A stretch of DNA of 64,000 nt from Arabidopsis thaliana (lineage: Eukaryota; Streptophyta; Magnoliopsida; Brassicales; Brassicaceae): positions 2,542,001 through 2,606,000 of the forward strand of contig NC_003070.9 in assembly GCF_000001735.4 (NCBI RefSeq), read 5' to 3'. Numbering within the stretch: the first letter of the stretch is position 1; each line of letters opens with the position of its first letter. Position numbers and translations under genes: made by a program. The notes under the pieces were generated by a model. The model did no database searches. It was not told where the DNA came from and was given only the letters and a program-made list of their open reading frames with translations. This document shows, piece after piece, positions 32,259 to 46,050 of this stretch.

Positions 32259-34609
32259 CTAAGATGCGACTGGTTTTGAAGTGGCCTTCTTAATGGCTTC
32301 CGCATAAGTCGTGTGCTGGTATGTTAAGGTCGATTCAAGCAAGTCCCAAAGCGACGTCTTCGGGTTCCATCCTAATTATTGTCCACACCAGAGTATTTAT
32401 TAGAAAAACATTGTGACTGTTAGAAAAGACTAATCAGACAAGAAAAGAGGAAGTTACCAAGTTGACGGTTGATGATGGTCATGTCTGGGATTCTCTTGTC
32501 GCTGTCATCATAACCTTCTCCATAAAACTCTTTGGAGCTCACGTCGATCGTTGGACTCTCGATAGCTGTCTCTCCACTCACTTTGGCGTAGACCTGTCCA
32601 TTTTTTGTTTTGCAACATTTGAGCGTGTGCTATAATAGTTTTATCGAAAATCACTCAGATTCTTATCTATGACCAATTTTTCTCACCTCAGTCATCATTT
32701 CAGCAAGTTGTCTCACTGTCACTTCATTGTTTGGGTTGCCTACATTGAAGATATGCCCATTGGCTCTCTCTGGATTTTCCTGGTAAAGAATTCCGCAAGC
32801 AATTCAGATGCAACTTCTTTAATAATATAAAAACAAACGATATATCACCAGGGATAAGCAATGAATGAAACTCACGATCATCAAAAGGACAGCTTCGATA
32901 GCATCTTTGATGTAGATGAAGGTTCTCTGTGATTCTCCACCATCCACAAGCTTGAGAGGCTCCCGTCGCAGAAGATTCTGAAAATACCCACCAAAAAGTT
33001 AAACAAAAAAGTTAAGCTGCAGCCATGAGAAGAACTCAGGTCATTGGACTAAGCCTGTATACTTACGTTACTAAAGCACGCTAGAACCCGTGGGACACCC
33101 TCGCTAGGACCATCAATGCCAGGGATGAAATCCATCCTAGGTCCAATCCAGTTGAATGGTCTTACAATGGTGAACTCGAGTCCATTCTCAGCACCCTCAG
33201 CTGCAACCAGAAAAAAGTGACGTGAGAAACTTTTTTGTGTCTAGAAACAAAAAATTTCTTTCGTGTAAGAAAACTACATACCGTAAACAAGTCTCTCAAT
33301 AAGTTGCTTTGCACAAGCATATGACCACCTCTGCTTCTCAATTGAACCAAAGATGCAAGGGGATATATCTTCTTTGAGTACATAAAATTCAGGATCCTGT
33401 AGTAAACAAGACGAGCATCATTGGTGAGTAGTGAAATAATAACAAAACACAGAGACAAAAGTAGTAATAAGAACCACGTGACACGAACGAATATCTACTT
33501 GACATAAGAAAGTAAGGCAAAAAGTAAAACAAAAGACTCTCATGCAGTAGTTAGGGCTCAAAGCCATACTCAGGTAATTGCAGGAAAACAAACTACATTT
33601 TCTCGATATTACAAACACTATTAAAGTGGATAGTGATAGGCTTATTATAACAAGTTTACGTTACTCTTTAGATCAGTAAACAAGACTTCATATAACAACA
33701 ATAACTGCATTAGTATATAAATTTCCGTATCAATCTTAAGTGAGTGTGCCAATGTACATAATTAACATAGTTTCCTGATCCTCTTGATAACGACAATCAG
33801 CAAAAAGTGATGCATAAGACAAATGAAATGATCAGAGTGAAAAAGGGAGAAAAATACTGACCTGACGCAGAGGATGATCCTTTGGAAGAAAGCTTCCTAT
33901 AGTTTTTCCATACACTTCACAAGTGGAAAAGTGAATCAGACGCTTGTTGTTCTCTGAGCAGTATTTAACCTACATACCAAAACCAATGACCACTCAATGT
34001 CACAACTAAAATCCGTATCACATAAAAATATTCCTCAAACTTACAAAATTGCTCCACTAAACCAAACAAACTGCAAAAGCATAAAATACATACCACTGGG
34101 AGAGCATCAATGAAATTGCTGTAGATAGTGTCAAGAGGACGCGTATTGTAATCTGCTGGAGTACAGATCGCAGCTAGATTTATCGTCTGCAAAATCCAAA
34201 ACAACAACAACAGATTAATTAAACAAGACATCCACAATTCGAAATTCGATTTCACATAACGAATCAGATCTGAGTCTTCACATTCAACATTTTCACATTA
34301 ACGATTTACTAAGAAGAAACGAAGAACAAATACCAGATCTGCCATCTTGATCAGTCCTTCAAGTCTAGAATCATGCTTAATGTTGATACGATGAAACTGG
34401 ATCCGACCAGCCCATTGAACGGTATCAGGCTCAAGCAAGTGCTTGATCTTATCATTGTAAACATCAAGCGCAAGAACCTTGTGAGGAGTCTCCGTCATAA
34501 GCTTCTCACAGAGATGAGAGCCAATGAAACCTCCGGCACCGATCATGCATATCGTCATCGGCTTAATCGGTTTACCGTCCAGATCCAATCTATCGGCTCC
34601 GTTCGCCAT
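32259..34609 (-). CDS. AXS2: UDP-D-apiose/UDP-D-xylose synthase
   Basis: Converts UDP-glucuronate to UDP-apiose and UDP-xylose for cell-wall pectin (RG-II, apiogalacturonan); cytosolic SDR-family enzyme. The ATG at 34609 opens MANGADRLDLDGKPIKPMTI, followed by the NAD-binding glycine motif GAGGFIGSHL. C100 lies in NLAAICTPADYN; the next key segment is HFSTCEVYGKT (Cys-Glu pair), then the Y-x3-K motif in RWSYACAKQLIERLVY, then RPFNWIGPRMDFIPGIDGPS. The catalytic Cys, Glu and Tyr residues described for AXS1 are all present. The last exon ends STLTYQHTTYAEAIKKATSK followed by PVAS and TAG (32259-32261). About 390 residues in at least eight exons. The other Arabidopsis copy is AXS1 on chromosome 2; I assign AXS2 by locus context. 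Confidence 0.93.
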
Positions 34610-35118
34610 ATTTTGATTGTGTCGGTGAACACGCGTGATCTCTCTCACGCTTCTACAGAGATAACAATGGGTGGAAGAGAGATTTGTGAGAATGGGAGAA
34701 AAGAAAGAAAGAAATGAGAGATGGATATTTAAAGGCGTATAATAATGTTCCCTACACTCTCACAGCCTTGCACATTACTCCCACCACGTGAAATTAATGT
34801 TTTCGTTACGTGTCATATTCTCTCTTAAGTCAATTATTATGAATCTGCTGATTGTTCACGTGAAATCTATTTTAAAACTAGTAGATTACAACTACAGTAT
34901 ATAGTTTCAATTTTTTTTTGGGTATGTTTGTTGCTTTACACCGACATGTAAAATTGTGCTAATTCGTCGGTGGCCTTAGTGGTAGATAGGAGGTTGATTA
35001 AACAGAGAAACGAGAGAAGTGGTGGGTGGGTAAGTAAGAATTAATTAGTGTGATTAAATTACAATAATATAAGCTTACAAAGTCCAACCATAATTGGTGG
35101 AGTGAATGCTAAAAGCTA
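34610..35118. other. AXS2 promoter / 3' flank of the aspartic protease
   Basis: AT-rich, with the AXS2 leader at the left and CCACGTGAAA-like G-box elements near 34783-34791. No gene seen. Confidence 0.5.
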
Positions 35119-38100
35119 CTACAAGAAACGAGCAAAAAGGTGGACAAGGAAGACTACTAGTTGTAACAAGTAATAACTTCTATTAAAACTCTCCGAACCG
35201 CTTTCTCTCCATTGTCCTGTGTTTATAACGTCTTTGCTTCGTCCTCCTCTTGATGCTGAAACATTCACCTCCAGAGAACCTGGAATGGAATTTCATTATC
35301 TGCATTTGTATTCCAATTTCGTTATTGCTCTGTGGTAAAATAGATAACACACTCACAGTCGTATTCTGCCCATCCAATACGTTGGCGAACTAGATCGTAG
35401 ACCACCACTTTGTCTTTAAGAACCAAATCTGCAAAGCAATCACTCATTGAGAAAAATAGCTGCACTGTTACAGTTTCACTTGATTGAGTTAACAAACAAG
35501 AGTAGTTACCACCAAGAATTGTTATACGACGATGAGACATTCTCTGGAAACCAATGCACCATATTGAACTTCCTGACTGAAATAGCAAAAGAAAAATTAT
35601 CATATCAAATTTTTCAAACTGTAAACCTTAAGAGAAATCCACACCCAAAACAATCTGTTGAGACATCCTTATAAACCCAACGTCCCAGCCCTCACTAACG
35701 GCTCGCTTACAAACCCCTAACACCTCTAATCTGCTAGATACAGTCTTAGGCTAGATATAGTAGACGTATAGCTAAGAGTTGAGCAGCTAAACTTTTTCAA
35801 AGCTTATCATTGACACACTAAAAGACAATTTATGAAGTAGTGTAAGTGTATGAATATGCTTACACTAGAAAAAATCTGAAGATATGCACGGGGTCCTAAG
35901 ACCATTGATGCACCACCAGCAAAGCTCAAACTAACTTGGGGAAAGACATCAACGTCACTGCAACATGGAGATCTTTTTAGCACTTAAGCATAGGAGATAA
36001 TAGCTTCTTATATATACATACACATGAGAAGAACTTTACCCAGCTGTGATTTCAAAGCATTGGTAACTCTCATAGGTAATGGGACGCCCGTACTGCGAAA
36101 CAGCATTTGCAACCTGCAGGTTGAACGTTTTATAAATCTTCTTTTTTGTAAGGTCTAATAACATATATCGTCTACATCGAATTGTAATTTCATTCCAAAA
36201 ATGTAACATTTGAGGACAGATACTTTCAACAATGGCAAAAACTACTGAATATGGTATACACGGTTTGGTGACTGAAAAAGCTGAAGGTGAACTGAGGAAG
36301 AAAAAAACACTCACAGCTTGGATGAATGGACTATAAGCTTCGTCGGGAAGATAAGCAAGAGTCGTTCCCGTATCAATTATCGTTCCATCACCAGTGGCTA
36401 TTGTGAAAACAGATGGATCAATCGGTAATATCTGACCGTTCACAGCAATGCTCTGCAGGTTCACATTATAATGTGGCCTGAAATATTTTTTTGCAGCATA
36501 TTATCTGAATCAAGACGTGGGTTTATATATTTTGATTTTCCTAACCCAAGATATACGAACTGCATATTATTTCCATAGAGTCAGCTACAAAATGTCTATT
36601 TCTGGATCATATGATTCCTACAAGCAGAATGATATAGCAGATATTGTAACAACTCTCGCATTTATATCTGTGTAAATGACTTTCATAATCATCAGTTAAA
36701 CCCTGGATCTACCTCCTTGTCTTATACAAAAATAAATCTAGGAATCCTACCCTAACATTGAAGTCTGATTCATCATGATGTTAAGTACCCCAAAATCTAC
36801 CTGTGCTTCTCTTTACGTAATATGATAAGAGTTTAAATGTATAATAGAAAGATTGAGAACTCACTGTGATGGAACAAGAGGAGTATAGACGGTATCTGGC
36901 CTCTTGATTTGACCTAGAACCATTATACCTCCACCGCTTTTATCTCCCTTCAGACAATGCGAGAATACTCGTGGCGCGAGTCCTTGCACAGCAAGCTGAG
37001 AAATTACTGATAAACTCCCTTGTCCTAACCCAAAGATGCCATCTACTGCTCTTCTAGGCCTCTGTAAATCTCCAGATTGTAAATTGCTACACCTGTTAGC
37101 AATATTGAAGACAAGCATCACATATTTTGAAAGTTGAAACAGTACAGAAAAGATGATTTGGAAGTTAGATCATATTGTACTTCCTGGTAGATGTTAATTA
37201 CTTAAACATAAAACTAATGAGTGTATTTGATAGGCAGAAATATTGTTTCTCATTTGGCCAACATTTTCTCCCCCCCGAAGATGCAGTCATTAGTTAAATT
37301 TAGAGAAGGCAATGCACCATACTAAAGAAATCATCATTATCGAAAGGGGATTCCAAATGCAAGATAAAACCTATGGGATATGTACATATATATAAACCCC
37401 ACGTAAATACACAATTCTTTGCTGTTAGCTTACCCAAAAACAAAGGGAGCAGAGGAATTTATAGCCAAGGTACTGGTAATAACAGTATCAAAGGACATGA
37501 AATCTGAGATGTAGTAACCAGAAGTGCCACTTCCATCACCGTACTTAAACGAATAGGAACAGAGATTGTTGGGAGAACAGCCTGATTCTGTCTGGAAATT
37601 TGAGTAACATCTCCTGTCTGAACATGAAACTAATGAAGCTGAGGATGACACTCCAGGATCAAAGAAACTTAGTTGAATCTGAAAATCCAAAAAAAAAAAA
37701 CACAAAATACAGGGAAAACAAGTGATCATTTAGACAAATCATAAAGCTAAAACCAAGACCATGAGGAAAATGTTTTAAAAGCTAATATGCTATAGAGGAA
37801 AGTTAGCAAGAAACATACTTGGAGTTCGCTAGTCTTGGGGCAGCCATTGCAGGAAGTGCAGCTAACCCACAAAACATCACTTCCAGTGTCAATTTGAACA
37901 TTAAATTCTCTTGGTGGTGTCCCAAGTTTAACCTTTGTGTAGTAAAGCCTGTAAATAACAGCAAGATTCTATAAATAGGAATGGGAACAAGAGTCAAATA
38001 TCTCTAAATTCGTAATTGAACACATGATGAGACAACAGTCTAGAAGGTTCATTTATTTATAATCCAAAATGTTCCCTGATGAAAAACTGCGTCGAATATT

Positions 38101-38581
38101 GAAGACAAAATCGAATCGCATTACTCAGCCTAACCAGAAACAAATTGGTTAACGACTTAATTCAATTCAATTTTGTTGGGCGAAAAAGTTTTCAAATCCA
38201 AGTCCAGAGACAATTCCATGGTTCGAAAAAAGTGAATATTCTATTTTGTACTTTGGAAACCAAAAAATAGAAAGAAAAATTCGAAAATCGGAATCGAAAA
38301 AATGCATAAGGAAATGGATAACAACAGTAGTAGTACCCGACGAGAAACGGATCGGAGGCTCCATCAACCGGGAAATTAACAACACCGCCGACAGGAGACT
38401 GCAATAACCTTCCATGGCGAGCTGAATCAAAAGCCCTGAGCTCAGTCAGACCAAGTTCATGGTTCGGCGGAATCAATCTCTCCAGCTTGAGAACCGCGTC
38501 GGAGCCGCAGGCCAAGGTTGTCGCAGCAAGTAAAAGCACGGCGGCGATGATAATAACTCCAGCGGGAGAATCCACCGCCAT
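35119..38581 (-). CDS. A1-family (pepsin-like) aspartic protease, secretory
   Basis: Multi-exon gene of about 490 residues. The ATG at 38581 opens a signal peptide ([20 protein letters not shown], then TTLACG). I preferred it to the in-frame ATG at 38725 because it gives a clean signal sequence. A propeptide follows, then the first active-site motif ([14 protein letters not shown]), a Cys-rich loop ([10 protein letters not shown]), [12 protein letters not shown] (flap-tyrosine region) and the second active-site motif ([19 protein letters not shown]). The catalytic domain ends [11 protein letters not shown]. The last exon (donor GACT|GTGAGT) adds a tail of about 50 residues rich in Ser/Arg/Gly and ending in a hydrophobic stretch ([19 protein letters not shown]), suggesting membrane anchoring. 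I recognise the locus as AT1G08210. Substrates are unknown. Confidence 0.88.
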
Positions 38582-39573
38582 TTCTGGAGTTCGAACTTTC
38601 TCTTCCTGGGGAAAGAGAGAGAAAGCCGCCAATTGAAACGTTCTGATAATATATTCTGATGACAGTACTAAAGTTTTGCACATTTTCGTGATTAGTTTAA
38701 TTAAATGTGGAATTAAGATTTGCATAAACTATCCTTTTTTGTGTTAGTCATTATGGCGTGTTTAAATTTGGCATTTTGGTAATTATGATTTTCACAAGTT
38801 CATTTTTATTTATTTAAATGTTCGGTGTTGAGTACTAGATAGACTGATGTAATGTGTCTGAAAGTACTGATGTAATTCATATGACGTGTCCGAAAGTACT
38901 GATGTGATTCATTGATTTCCGTTGACCAATTTACCCAAAATTCACCAGAACTCAGAAGTCTACGACACCAACGGCTTTATTTGGAACCTAAACTAAACGG
39001 ACATCCACGAGGTAGATATTTGGCCTTGTTTTGTTTCCACTTTTAACTCAAATTGTATCAGAAAAAGATTTAGGTCATATCATTCTCGGATGAGTACAAC
39101 TACACCTATCCAAACAAGTGAAGAGTGAGTATGACCCCTTTCCGTTGAACACCAAATACAAAATTGGACGAAAAGGATTCTCTATCGCTTAAGTGCAGAT
39201 AATCCAATCAAACTGCAAAACGGAAAGATAAGAGATACTTTATTATTGTCTTCGACAACATCCTCCGTAAGAGCCAAGGAGGAGCACTTGTGTTTTGAGA
39301 CGGTCTCCAGTTCAGGGAGCGATCTGGATATGTAATGGAACCAAAAAGACACTCAGATGTTATATTTTCATACGCTAAACTATATCAAGAAGGTGCTTCA
39401 AAGAAACTTTTGTAACTCTTAGCTATGAAACATTCAAGGCAAAGTTGAAATATTTTCTACACAGAACGTTTTTCTGGCCATGCTGTAGAATTTTTCTGAT
39501 AATTGCAGGCCTAAGAAGAATTGGGAGTCTTGTGATTTAAATGGTTTAAGAGAGAGAGAAGTTTGGTTACCTC
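38582..39573. other. Aspartic protease promoter / 3' region of the ATP10-like gene
   Basis: Contains two near-identical 'CCGAAAGTACTGATGT' style repeats (about 38858-38906) in the protease upstream region. The ATP10-like transcript probably continues here: GAG|GTAACC right after its stop looks like a 3' UTR intron donor. No separate gene seen. Confidence 0.45.
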
Positions 39574-41288
39574 TCATTGATCTTCCAAGAGAAGTGAGGT
39601 GCAAGAGAGAAGTTGAGATACTTCCTCTGGAGTTGCTGTTCCAAAACCTTGCCATCTTATTCTCCCGGATTTGTCAAGTAAGAGAATATACCTGAAACGT
39701 GAACACGTATGTGCAATAGAGAGATCAGAAAGGTTAAGGGAATCTCTTATGCTCTCTTAACCTGATGAAGAGTAGACTTTTCTGTACCCGGTGAGAAGGT
39801 TCAGAACTTTAATTTCTTTACGGAAGTAGTAATGGTCTCCAAATGCGTAACCCACCTGCCTCTGGAGGACACTATTCTCGTTATTGTTTGGTTTTTGCAA
39901 GACCCGGAGAAGTAGTTTTCTTATGGGGGCCAAGCCCAGCAGCCATTTGTCTATAAATGAAACCTATAATTACAAGAAAATAAGTTTTTGAATAAAATGG
40001 GAGAAAAACAGCTGCTAAAAAAGCACTCGTGCAGGTTCTAAAATCTGATATAAGTGCGAATAGCACAAACGATTCAGAATCAGTACCTCAAACAACTGAA
40101 GATCTTTCCTGTTGCCAAATGATTCAAGAAATGGTTTGCTCCACGAGCTGATCATTTCCTGTCAGATAAAGCAACCACATCACATCAACAATTATACAAA
40201 CTAGATATATAACTTATCAACAAAATGATTCCCCACTAAAGAGTTAAGACCACTGTGTCAGGCAACCATTGTTTAGTAACCTTAAGAAGCAACACTTCCG
40301 GTAATCTTTAATAAACTCAAACATTCTCGAAATCAGAGTATAGCAAAGACGAGGTAGAATTTTCTGTACCTGAGAGCTTGCTCGGAAAGACAGACACACC
40401 AATGATACTTTAGGAACAACCAAACTCTCTGTGTCAACCTCATTGCTGTTGGGAGCAATAGGCAACTTTAGGCTTTTTCCATTAGAGAAAGTCACTGCTA
40501 ATACCGGAAATTTGATGGCTGAAGCGGCAGGAATTATAGTCTTATTTGCAGCTGCGATCTACAAAAACATCAATTGACAGTTAAGAAACTTCATAAAGCA
40601 AATACAAGATCCCTACAGGCTACGGTATCTAAATCATGCATAACTAAGTACAAGCGAACCCAGATGATATAAGCCATAGCTAATGAAAACAATCCACCCT
40701 TTAAGATTGGCGTTGCAAAGAAGACAAAATCTGGGATCTGTGATAGTGGATCCTACCAATAAGAGAGAGAGAGTGGAAGAAGTTGCATGATTATACCTTA
40801 CCACCATGTTCCTTGAATTCTTTCATATCAGCAAAGTAACCCCGATTCATCTCATCATTACTGCCCTAAATCACATCAAATTCCACTAATCAACTTCTCA
40901 TTGAGACGATCTATGTCGAAACAGATAGCAAATCAATGCTGAATCTGAATAGGAGCAAAACCCAAAAAGAATTGAATCTAGATAAAGGCAAGCTTACAGT
41001 CTAGCACGCTCATCTTCAATTGCTTTCTTATTCCCGAACTGTGCAAAGCCACAACAACAACGACAGATCTATAAACAACGTTTCTCCGATAAGCGAAATT
41101 GATAATTTCTCAGAATTTCCTACCTTATAAAAATCGAGGAAAGAACGGGTGGTTGATCGAAGAGCTGGCATTTGAGAAGGGAGAGAGTCATGATTCTCGT
41201 ATCGAGTGAGGGAGAAGAGTCCTTGATGATGCTTGTTGAGAGCAGAGACTGATCTATGCTTCAGGATTCGATTCAACGTCGTCGCCAT
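39574..41288 (-). CDS. Mitochondrial ATP synthase assembly factor ATP10-like
   Basis: About 275 residues in seven exons. The start ATG is at 41288. The first exon (MATTLNRILKHRSVSALNKH, then SLTRYENHD) is rich in Arg/Ser/His and lacks acidic residues early on, like a mitochondrial presequence. Later exons give RGYFADMKEFKEHGGK, the central domain (IIPAASAIKFPVLAVTFSNG, VVPKVSLVCLSFRASSQ) and the conserved ATP10 ending (GYAFGDHYYFRKEIKVLNLL, then GYILLLDKSGRIRWQGFGTA and TPEEVSQLLS). Yeast Atp10 helps assemble Atp6 into the F0 ring. The plant role is inferred from the family. The stop TGA is at 39574-39576. I recognise this locus as AT1G08220. Confidence 0.87.
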
Positions 41289-41714
41289 TTTAGTAGAGCT
41301 TAAACCCTATTTGTTTGGTTATGTCTCTCTGCCGGCGAACCAAACACGCTTGAAATTGAAAACGAGTCTAAAATCCTGAACCAGATTTTTGTGTGGGTAA
41401 CCAATCAAACCGATTTTTTAAATCCGGTTTAATTATAGCCCCCAACTTTTGGGCTTCCGTTTCTAGGAATTGTTTTGCGTTGGGTTTCAAATGCTCATAT
41501 TCCAGGCCTGTACTGTGATTTATCAATTTTCTAGATATTTATTTCATCTGTATTTATTTCATTCAAAATTAATTAATTTAAATTATGTAAAAATATTGTT
41601 ATCAAAATTTGAATATTATTTTCCAAATTTATAATCATAAACATTTTTCTAAGAAAAAAAAAGGCTTATTCTTAAATATAGAAATAACAATCTCACTTTG
41701 CTTTGCATGTTCTT
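41289..41714. other. Short intergenic region between the ATP10-like gene and GAT1
   Basis: AT-rich, with a possible ATP10-like promoter element (TGGGCTT near 41450) and the GAT1 3' UTR. No gene seen. Confidence 0.5.
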
Positions 41715-44700
41715 TTATACATCCGCAAACAACTTATACGTATTGGCATCTATTATAATCTGTCTAACCGCCGCTACCATAGCAATCACCCCTAAACACG
41801 AAAAAACCACGGCGATCACAGTGTTGATCCAAAAAATGAAACTTTTTTTAGACGGCTTGAAAGTAAAGTTGAAGAAAACTACAGGAAGAACGAAGTCTAG
41901 AGGTATAAAACCGAAAGCGCCTAACAAGGAGTTTACATCTCCAAAAAATGGAAGCATTGCCGCAACGATTGTAGCCATCACGACGAAGAGGGAACGCACA
42001 ACTAGTCGAGGGATGACATTGCGGATAGAGAATTCTTTCTTTGTTGGATCGCTGATCACACTTTCCAAAATATCGTTTATAGGTTGTAGGTATACCTGCA
42101 TAACTCAAAATTAGTAACAATGTATATATGTGACGAAAATAAAATAAAATAATAACAATGTATATATGTGAAAGAAAAACGTTAAAAAAAAATTGTATTT
42201 ACCACAGCAACGGCCGAAAGTTGAAGGACAGTGAAGAGATTGACGAGAAAAATAAACCAAGTAGGGACAAAGTAATGGTTTGTCTCGGCATTTAAGAAAT
42301 TGGTGAAGATAAGTCCATTGGCTTTTTTACCGAATGCCCAATATCCTGTGATGGCTACTGTGAAAAATGTCATTATTACTACAAGGTAACACATACACAA
42401 CCCTTTCATCATTTTTCCTTTCACTGGTGCCGATATTGTTGCCTGCGTTGCAAGAAGATAGTATTCATATATCAAATACTCTATATATATAACTGAGTCG
42501 ATCATGTGACTGCCCTTTTGTTTTTGATGAATAAATATTAAAGTGGTGTTCTAAACAAAGAATGGAAACAAAATGAAACCTGAATTTCAGGTATAATGCC
42601 ATTGCCGTATGTAGTAGCAATAATAGCCATAGCATTAAAGATTCCAAACACTCTAGTTTCTGGATCACCAACTATAGTATAGTCCTTCTCTGGTGCATTT
42701 GGTTCTTTTCCTGATATTTAACAGAAAACTCACCTTTTAAATGTAACAATATAAAAGGTTTAAGAATTAAGAGTAAAGTGGTTTAGTAAAGAAGAGTACC
42801 AATGTAGATGGATGCAGCAGCGGCAGAAGCACTGTAGAGGAGGCAGAGGAGGAGAGACAGTGAGTTGATGTATCGTAGAGAGTGAAAGGATGGGAATTGT
42901 GCCAAAACCAAAAGTAAGCATCCAAAAATAATCACAAACTCAAAGAGTTTCATTTCCCCATTTGGCTGCACTACCAAGTACATTGCCTTTAGGCATTGCC
43001 CTCCCAAGAGCGCATTGGCAATAACCACACCATAGCACACCGCCATTTGTATTGGTCCAACGTAGTACCTTCCCCATTTCGGACCTTATCAAACACACCC
43101 CAATAATTGTTAAGAGGAAAACCAAACTGATCTTAACTAATCAAACATTCGGAACCTGTATTATACTTTACCTTATCCTAATTAAAGTTGTATACAGTCC
43201 CGAAAAAGTGGGCTAAATCGAATTCCTATAAATCCTTCAGATTAGCGGTGTACTCTAATGAAAACTAAAATCCAAATCGATGATTCGATGCATAATGGAT
43301 TTAGTTTCATATTAGCTACTAAAACAGAATTATCCAGTAAGATAAAAAATTTCAATCAATTTTTTCTCATCATTTTGTAGTTTTTGCATAGATAAATACG
43401 TTAAATTTTGTCTTAAAAGTTTTGTTGACATGTGGATTTCCTTGGTAGTCGACAGTCAAAGCGTAACTATCCTAATTTGGATCGAATCCTATGTAGGATC
43501 TGAAATTTAGAATATTCTACTTTTGAAAGCAGATCGAACCTATCCAACTTTACTTATATAAGATTAAATTTTGGTCGGCACCAACGTTTTATGAATACTC
43601 TTCTGACACGCACATATTTTTAAAAATTGAAATTAGTTTTGAAAGACAAATTTCTGCATCAAAAATGAAACAAGACACGGAAAGAGACAGCTATCTAACG
43701 CATGAAAAAGTTGAAACTTAACAGTGGTATGAGTGGAAATGTGGAATGGTCAACACTTCGATCCGGATCCCAACAAAATTGAACCGAAGCAAGCCATATC
43801 AAAAAATTCACTATAATATGAATTCCATATGATTAGTTTTTTTTCTTCTTATAATTCGAAACAAGACCAAACAGTATAGAAAAGTATTTTTTTAAAAATC
43901 ATAGGTTTACACAATACATATATTGTGATATTAACCAACCACGAACAAAAGTTGAGCTCATACCAATGTTTACTTGGTTTCTTATAAAATTCCGTTGTTC
44001 GTAATAGCAAACGTGATTATAAGTATTCCATCTCGCGTTTTCACACAAAAATTAACTTTTTTTTTTGTTCAAACAAATTATTACGTAGGACATGTACCTT
44101 CCTTTATTGCGTGGATGAAATTATTGGAGTGGTACCGGCCGTGTGTCAATTATTACGTATAGAAGTTCATATAGACACGTATGTCTACGTACAACTATAC
44201 ATCTCAATCTTGAATGAAATTCTCTTAAGGTAAATTTGTCGCAGCTTTGATTATAGGAAAGAGCAAATGTAAAAAGAAAAAGAATTACTGAGGATGTGAT
44301 GAGCCATGTCACGGAAGCGGAGGTAACGGTTGCCGAGAGAAGCGTGGTGTTCGAGAGTAAGAGAAAGAAGAGTGTACGAGTAGAAAGTAACGGCTGCTCC
44401 TCCGACCAGACAAGATATCCCGGCAGCCCATCCTAAGAACTTGAAGGCGTACGGTAGACTCAGTAGCGCAGGCGCCACTATAGACGTCGTCAAGTGGAAT
44501 CCGCAGTGCCACCATGTCCCTAGTTTCCATCATCATCATCATCATATCTTCTTCAAATGGGTTATAATAGTATACGTTAAGTTTCATAGATTTCATAATT
44601 AATAAAACGTACCTTTGGATTTAAGGACGAAGAGAGAACCAGCATCAACTACTTCTTCCCCTCTTTTTTCTCCATCTCCTGATCTCTCTTCTCCACCCAT
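41715..44700 (-). CDS. GAT1: GABA/amino-acid transporter (AAAP family)
   Basis: High-affinity GABA/H+ symporter of the plasma membrane; about 451 residues and about 11 membrane spans. Exon 1 is 44613-44700 (MGGEERSGDGEKRGEEVVDA), with a short acidic cytosolic N-terminus. Exon 2 ends at 44519 on its 5' side and encodes GTWWHCGFHLTTSIVAPALL and LPYAFKFLGWAAGISCLVGG, typical of the AAAP family. The next exon encodes PKWGRYYVGPIQMAVCYGVV after an intron of about 1.2 kb, the longest in the gene. Later exons give APEKDYTIVGDPETRVFGIF, TYGNGIIPEIQ, APVKGKMMKGLCMCYLVVIM and VFFNFTFKPSKKSFIFWINT, ending ANTYKLFADV. Transcription is from the right; the leader is CT-rich. Adjacent ATP10-like and GAT1 genes are on the same strand and seem unrelated. 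Confidence 0.94.
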
Positions 44701-45212
44701 CTCTTTATCGCTCTCTTTGTTTCTCTTTCTCTCTCTCTCCCCCCACTAGGTGCTACTCACTTTTATAAGTCCAAAAAACACACTTGCTATCATATCATCT
44801 TTTACCTAAAAGCATTTCGTAATAATATTAAACATTGCAGATTTATAGTTTATCGATTCTCTTCTGTGTCAAACGATTTATGAAGTTATAAAATGTGTAT
44901 ATCTTGATTATTTTCTTTAAAAAATATATGATAGAATATGAAAATAAATGGAGAATTCAAAATATTTTGGAAACAAATCTCTTAAATCTTATTTTTTATA
45001 TATAATTTCAAAATAATCGATTTTGGAGACAATCTTAAATTTTCAATACATCCAACAAACAGTAATAGAAAAAGCAAATTGGATAATAGTAATAACATAT
45101 CAATATAACATGTTAATATGTATATTAAATCCTTATTACAGTTTTACATTTTCATTATAACTGACAGAATTTTTAAAATTGAAAGAAATTTCTTTCGGTT
45201 AATAATAATAAT
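44701..45212. other. GAT1 promoter
   Basis: Includes a pyrimidine-rich leader (44701-44745) and AT-rich upstream DNA. No gene seen. Confidence 0.5.
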
Positions 45213-45352
45213 ACTAGATTTTCACCCGCGATATACCGTAGGGACAATTTATATTTTAAAATTAGTATATATAAAAGTTTGTAATTTGTAACAATCTATG
45301 TAACTATCTATAAAATATTTTTATTTTATAGTTTAGAATTGTTATTAAGTAA

Positions 45353-45422
45353 CGTCCTGCCAAACTCGTCCTGCCAAACTCGTCCTGCCAAACTCGTCCT
45401 GCCAAACTCGTCCCGCCAACCC
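45353..45422 (+). repeat. 14-bp tandem repeat, five copies
   Basis: The unit CGTCCTGCCAAACT is repeated four times exactly, then once with changes. The same place in unit B (45961-45999) has only about 2.5 diverged copies, so copy number changed after the larger duplication. Confidence 0.9.
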
Positions 45423-46050
45423 ATCCCGTAAAAAAAGCTCATTTATTTTATTAATGTTGATCTTCTTTATCATATGTTTATGAATCATTGTCTAAATATT
45501 TTGTAATTTTGTAGTAATTAAATGTTATCAAATATCTCTGCGGTTTGATGATTATAATTGAATTGTAATAGTCATGAAGAAAAACAATATCAATAATGAT
45601 AATTTTGTAGTAATTAAATGATATTAAATATTTTGAAAGTTTTATTTTAGTAACCAATCGTGTAGTTAATGTAAAGAGATTTTAAAAAAATTTATTAAAT
45701 GTCAAATATTTAATTCGAAGATTTTTTTTCTAATTATCAAAAACAAATATTAAAATCCAGTGGCAATCATTGTAAATAATTCTCAACTACAAGATTTATT
45801 TCACAAAATAGTTGCAAAAATGTATATATAGACTAGATTTTAACCCGCGGTACACCGCGGAGATAATTTTTTTTATTTAAACTAGTATATATAAAATTTT
45901 GCAAATTATCTCTATCTATAAAATATTTTTATTTTATAGTTTACAATTGTTATTAAGTAACGTCCTTCCAAACCCGTTCTGCCAAACCCGTCCTGTAAAA
46001 AAAAACCGCGGTACCCCGCTAGTTGAAATTTATAATTAAAATAAATATTT

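Noticed and set aside
38582..38725. Upstream in-frame ATG of the aspartic protease (MQILIPHLIK...)
   Set aside because: It adds 48 residues before a clean signal peptide, so it would bury the signal. I treat it as 5' UTR, though leaky use is not excluded.
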